Positions 60,926 through 64,000 of a DNA stretch of 64,000 nucleotides are shown one piece after another. Location: NCBI RefSeq assembly GCF_033958435.1, contig NC_134137.1, positions 110,184,501 through 110,248,500 on the forward strand, read 5' to 3'. How positions within the stretch are numbered: position 1 is the first letter of the stretch; every line of letters begins with the position of its first letter. A program made the position numbers and the translations under genes. The notes below the pieces were generated by a model. It was not told the DNA's origin, searched no databases, and saw only the letters and a program-made list of their open reading frames with translations. The DNA is from Carettochelys insculpta. Its lineage: Eukaryota; Chordata; Testudines; Carettochelyidae.

Positions 60926-61469
60926 AGGACATAAACTCAGTATGCCACTCCAGCATACTCATGATGCAATCCAGGTAAATTTAATGGGTAATGAATTGGA
61001 GAGGGCTGCCTAGACTAGAGGTAGCTGGCAGGCTAGGTACTCATTGACCCTAAGATACTGACTCTATACTTAGCTCTACCCAATCTGGGCATTGGAAGAG
61101 GGGGATGGAGAGTGTGTTGACAGTAATCTTTTAGTTCTCTATCTTTGCAGTGATTAAATATTTATGGTGACATTTTCAAAATCTACTATTGGATTCAAAA
61201 GAAGGAAAGTTAAGCCAATGCTGAGAAGCCTTAAAAAAAAATCTCTCCCTTCAAAGTGTGTTTAAAGTGCAGTTCTCTTTAGAAGAAATTACAGAAACTA
61301 GAACTGTGGAGTCTATATCTATGTACCAATGACATACATGAACAGAATCCATCTCAATCACTCTTAGCTCTTCAGCAGTGATATGTACTAAAAACCAGGA
61401 AATCCTTATTTTTGTCATTAAACTCAGCAGATGTGGCTAGTCCGTTTAATAACAAGGCACCTTTTTTAC
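60926..61469. other. No gene seen
   Basis: Nothing recognised. Confidence 0.45.
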
Positions 61470-61592
61470 ATGTACCACAACTGGGAAACACTGGAAAAAA
61501 TGGCCAAAGACAGACAGAAGTGGAGGACCTTCATTGATACCCTACACACCAGTGGGCGTACAAGGCTTTAACTAACTAACTAACTAACTAAC
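61470..61592 (+). mobile_element. LINE 3' end with (TAAC)n tail
   Basis: One frame reads NWETLEKMAKDRQKWRTFID, then TLHTSGRTRL and a stop, typical of the extreme C-terminus of RTE-like LINEs (W-x-x-MA-DR-x-W-R pattern). It is followed immediately by about five TAAC units, a short repeat tail like those that end RTE elements. It is strongly 5' truncated. Confidence 0.65.
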
Positions 61593-61844
61593 TTTTTTTA
61601 GACTGAAACTCCACTTTAAACTGAATGAAGTACTGCATACCAGATCAAGCAAAAATATCATAGTATAGTAGCTTGATAAGGGTCGTATTAAGATATAGGC
61701 ACTATAAGATCATGCGCACAACTGTAAGGTCTGGCGTACTTCATTACGTTGGAGATAAGCTTTAATTTTTCATTGCAGTCTCAGGGTTGCAAACAAAAGC
61801 TGCATAATGTGACTGAAATGCAATCTGTATAAGTCACTTGGGTC

Positions 61845-62625
61845 CAGGGTTGCCAACTGCTGAAAATGATGCTTATGGACAGTACAAAAAAATACAGAAA
61901 ACCCAACTTTTTACTGACATTCTTAAAGATGGCTCAAATGGACAAAAGTGAATAACATTCAGTGTTTTTATTCATACATCACAACAGCAATGTTATTATG
62001 CCAGTTCAACCTACTTAGTTGCCACATCAGCATTCTCTACATTCTCCAATTTGCGTTCATTTATTGCAGCAGTTACACTGTAAACCATTGCTTCAGTAAT
62101 TTTCCAGGTTCATTTTTGACAGTCAATAATTCTTCCAGCATAAGAATGGACAGTTTATTTCTTATACTTAGGTGAATGCCCAGCTGTGACTTACTAGCAG
62201 GGACCCTATAGGAGGCCACTATGCCAGGCCAGATATACTCCATGCTCTACACTCATGCAGCAAAGGGGAGCCTGGCAGGGAGTGTACTGCATGAGTGACT
62301 ACCAAAAATTATTGCTGTGCTGAAATTAGTGACACCAAAGAAGAGTAAAAGCCAGAGGCAGAGAAGAACAGCCCTCACCAGCCAGCATTAGAGTGGAAGG
62401 AATCCTTGCCAGGAGAATTCCTCTCGCCGTTCCTGCCCCAGGAACTGTAGACTCCTTGGAGCTACCCTCTGGTGTGAACCTTGCCCTAGGGACAAGTAGG
62501 TGGGACACCTCAGCTCCACTCCAAAGCTTAGTGATATCTAAATGTTTTTTGGATTTTTAAGGACAGGGCCAGTTTTAGCTCTTATTTATGTATCGTCCAT
62601 GAATTTGCTGTTGTTTGGCAGCCCT
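61845..62625. mobile_element. Possible hAT-type element, poorly supported
   Basis: CAGGGTTGCCAACTGC at 61845 and TTGTTTGGCAGCCCTA ending at 62625 are approximate inverse ends similar to those at 54513 and 56312. The flanks do not form a convincing 8-bp duplication. The interior is unassigned and non-coding. Confidence 0.35.
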
Positions 62626-63054
62626 ATCTGGAGCCAGGTTGTGAGTCTTTCTATGCTGGTGAAGACTTACATAAGTAATGGAACTTTGGTTTAATGGAAT
62701 TATTTGCACAGGTAACTTTTCTCCCCTGCAACCAACTCCCACAAGTCAGGAAACTGCTCCACAATGTGGCTGCAGCTTCTATGTCTCAGTTATTCCTCTT
62801 GTGAAGTGGAAGTATTTGTAGTAGCTACCTCGTCATGAAGGTTGAGGATTGTTAAGTCAACTCATGTTGGCAAACAATTTAGGAGACAAAAAAATATTTT
62901 ACTTTTGCTTCTTGGAAAATATCCAGAACACTTGAAGCTGTTGTTGAGATGTTGATAGCTATTGTCCAATTCATACCAAAGTAGATTATCTAAATATCTG
63001 TCAACCTATTGGTTCATAAAATATCTGAGTGATAATTTGGACACATTTGGTTAT
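62626..63054. other. No gene seen
   Basis: AT-rich spacer up to the truncated LINE. Nothing recognised. Confidence 0.45.
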
Positions 63055-64000
63055 TTTACACACAAGATCTGATGGGAAACTGTTTAATCGTGCAAGGCTG
63101 AAAGCTAAATCTAAGGTGCGGGAAGTCCTCATCAGAGATATGCTGTTCGCAGATGACGCTGCTGTAGTGTCACACACAGAAGACCAGCTTCAGAAACTGC
63201 TGAATCGGTTCTCCAAAGCATGCAAGGACTTTGGGCTTTCCATCAGCCTAAAGAAGACAAATGTACTTGCTCAGGACATTGCTGAACCTCCATCAATCAG
63301 CACTGACAACTATACGTTAGAGGTCATCCACGAGTTTGTTTACCTCGGGTCCACCATCACTGACACCCTGTCATTGGAGTCTGAACTAAATATGAGGATC
63401 GGAAAAGCAGCCACAACTCTGTCCAGACTCAGCGAGAGAATGTGGAATAACATCAAGTTGTACACCCACACCAAAATGCAAGTCTACAAAGCCTGCATCC
63501 TCAGCACCCTCCTTTATGGCAGTGAGTCTTGGACCTGTACGCCCACCAGGAAAAGAGGTTGAATGTCTTCCACTTGCGCTGCCTCAGGAGCATCCTCGGA
63601 ATATTGTGGAAGGACAGAGTGTCCAACACCGCCGTCCTTGAGCAAGCTGGAATCCCAACCATGCACACCCTCCTCAGGCAGCGGCGGCTCCACTGGCTTG
63701 GCCACGTCCACAGGATGAATGATGGAAGGATCCCAAAAGACATCCTATATGGCGAGCTAGCCTCTGGCAAAAGACCTCCTGGATGCCCCCAGTTGCGCTA
63801 CAAAGACGTTTGCAAGAGGGACCTCAGCAAGGTAGACATCGAGCTGGACAGCTGGGAGGAGCTGGCAGACGATCGCAGCAGATGGAGGCAGGAACTACAC
63901 AAGGGCCTTCAGATGGGTGAGATGAGGCTCAGACAGCTAGCAGAGGAGAAGTGAGCCCACAGAAAGCACAGTAAGGACCTGCCAGATACCCATTACACAT
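63055..64000 (+). pseudogene. RTE-like LINE, 5'-truncated second copy, runs off window
   Basis: This copy is collinear with the RT and C-terminal region of the LINE at 48272-50855 but on the other strand. It starts abruptly within the palm near the HTRSDGKLFN reading, just before MLFADDAAVVSHTED, so motifs A and B of the RT are absent. A one-base deletion near 63535, in the codon after SESWT, shifts the frame, which resumes as LYAHQEKRLNVFHLRCL. A TGA at 63953-63955 replaces the arginine codon that follows EEK in the other copy, probably CpG decay. Homologous reading (HRKHSKDLPDTHYT) continues to the window edge, so the zinc finger and 3' end lie outside. It is non-functional. Confidence 0.85.

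Noticed and set aside
1..64000. CRISPR arrays, bacterial operons, riboswitches, rRNA
   Set aside because: Nothing of the kind is present, and the sequence is vertebrate.

Overview
This window is vertebrate nuclear DNA, most probably from a turtle. It has an AT-rich background, no bacterial-style gene layout, and no host exon that I can defend. It carries a dense, layered set of transposable elements: CR1 LINEs, many small palindromic DNA transposons whose ends read GTCTACAC, PIF/Harbinger, hAT and Tigger-like elements, Penelope-like elements, a DIRS-like remnant and an RTE-like LINE. I recognise this mixture as typical of turtle genomes, with crocodilians as second choice. The assignment rests on repeat content only, and all family names come from recognition, not from a database search. 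The window is best read as intergenic DNA or part of a very large intron.

Layout. 0-13 kb: mostly unassigned sequence with GTCTACAC-type MITEs (701, 2551, 6164, 7087, 7907, 13011), a 720-bp palindrome (4441-5180), a LINE tail (8360), a Tigger-like element (11911) and a Penelope-like end (12632). 13-20 kb: a CR1 LINE (about 14815-17102) interrupted by two MITEs, then a second Tigger-like element with a G-rich minisatellite core. 20-29 kb: mostly unassigned, with a CR1 tail, a fold-back Penelope-like insertion (25133) and a third Tigger-like element. 29-32 kb: a candidate solo LTR, then the decayed remains of a Harbinger transposon with a Myb/SANT-like gene on + converging on a transposase on -. 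32-47 kb: MITEs, a hAT element (37045), and three Penelope-like insertions, one with reverse transcriptase and GIY-YIG remnants (38784-40163). 47-52 kb: CR1, a Tigger-like MITE, and the best-preserved element of the window, an RTE-like LINE on - (48272-50855) with a 527-residue open RT frame, a 14-bp target duplication and most of its endonuclease missing. 52-64 kb: a second copy of the 685-bp Harbinger-like element, a fourth Tigger-like copy, a CR1 with a nested hAT element, a DIRS-like tyrosine-recombinase remnant, a LINE RT scrap, a tRNA-derived SINE, a LINE tail with a (TAAC)n end, and a truncated second copy of the RTE-like LINE on + running off the window.

These parts do not cooperate as a pathway. 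The useful information is the order of insertion, the target-site duplications and the few coding remnants. Every coding region found belongs to a mobile element, and apart from the LINE RT frame each is broken by stops or frameshifts.
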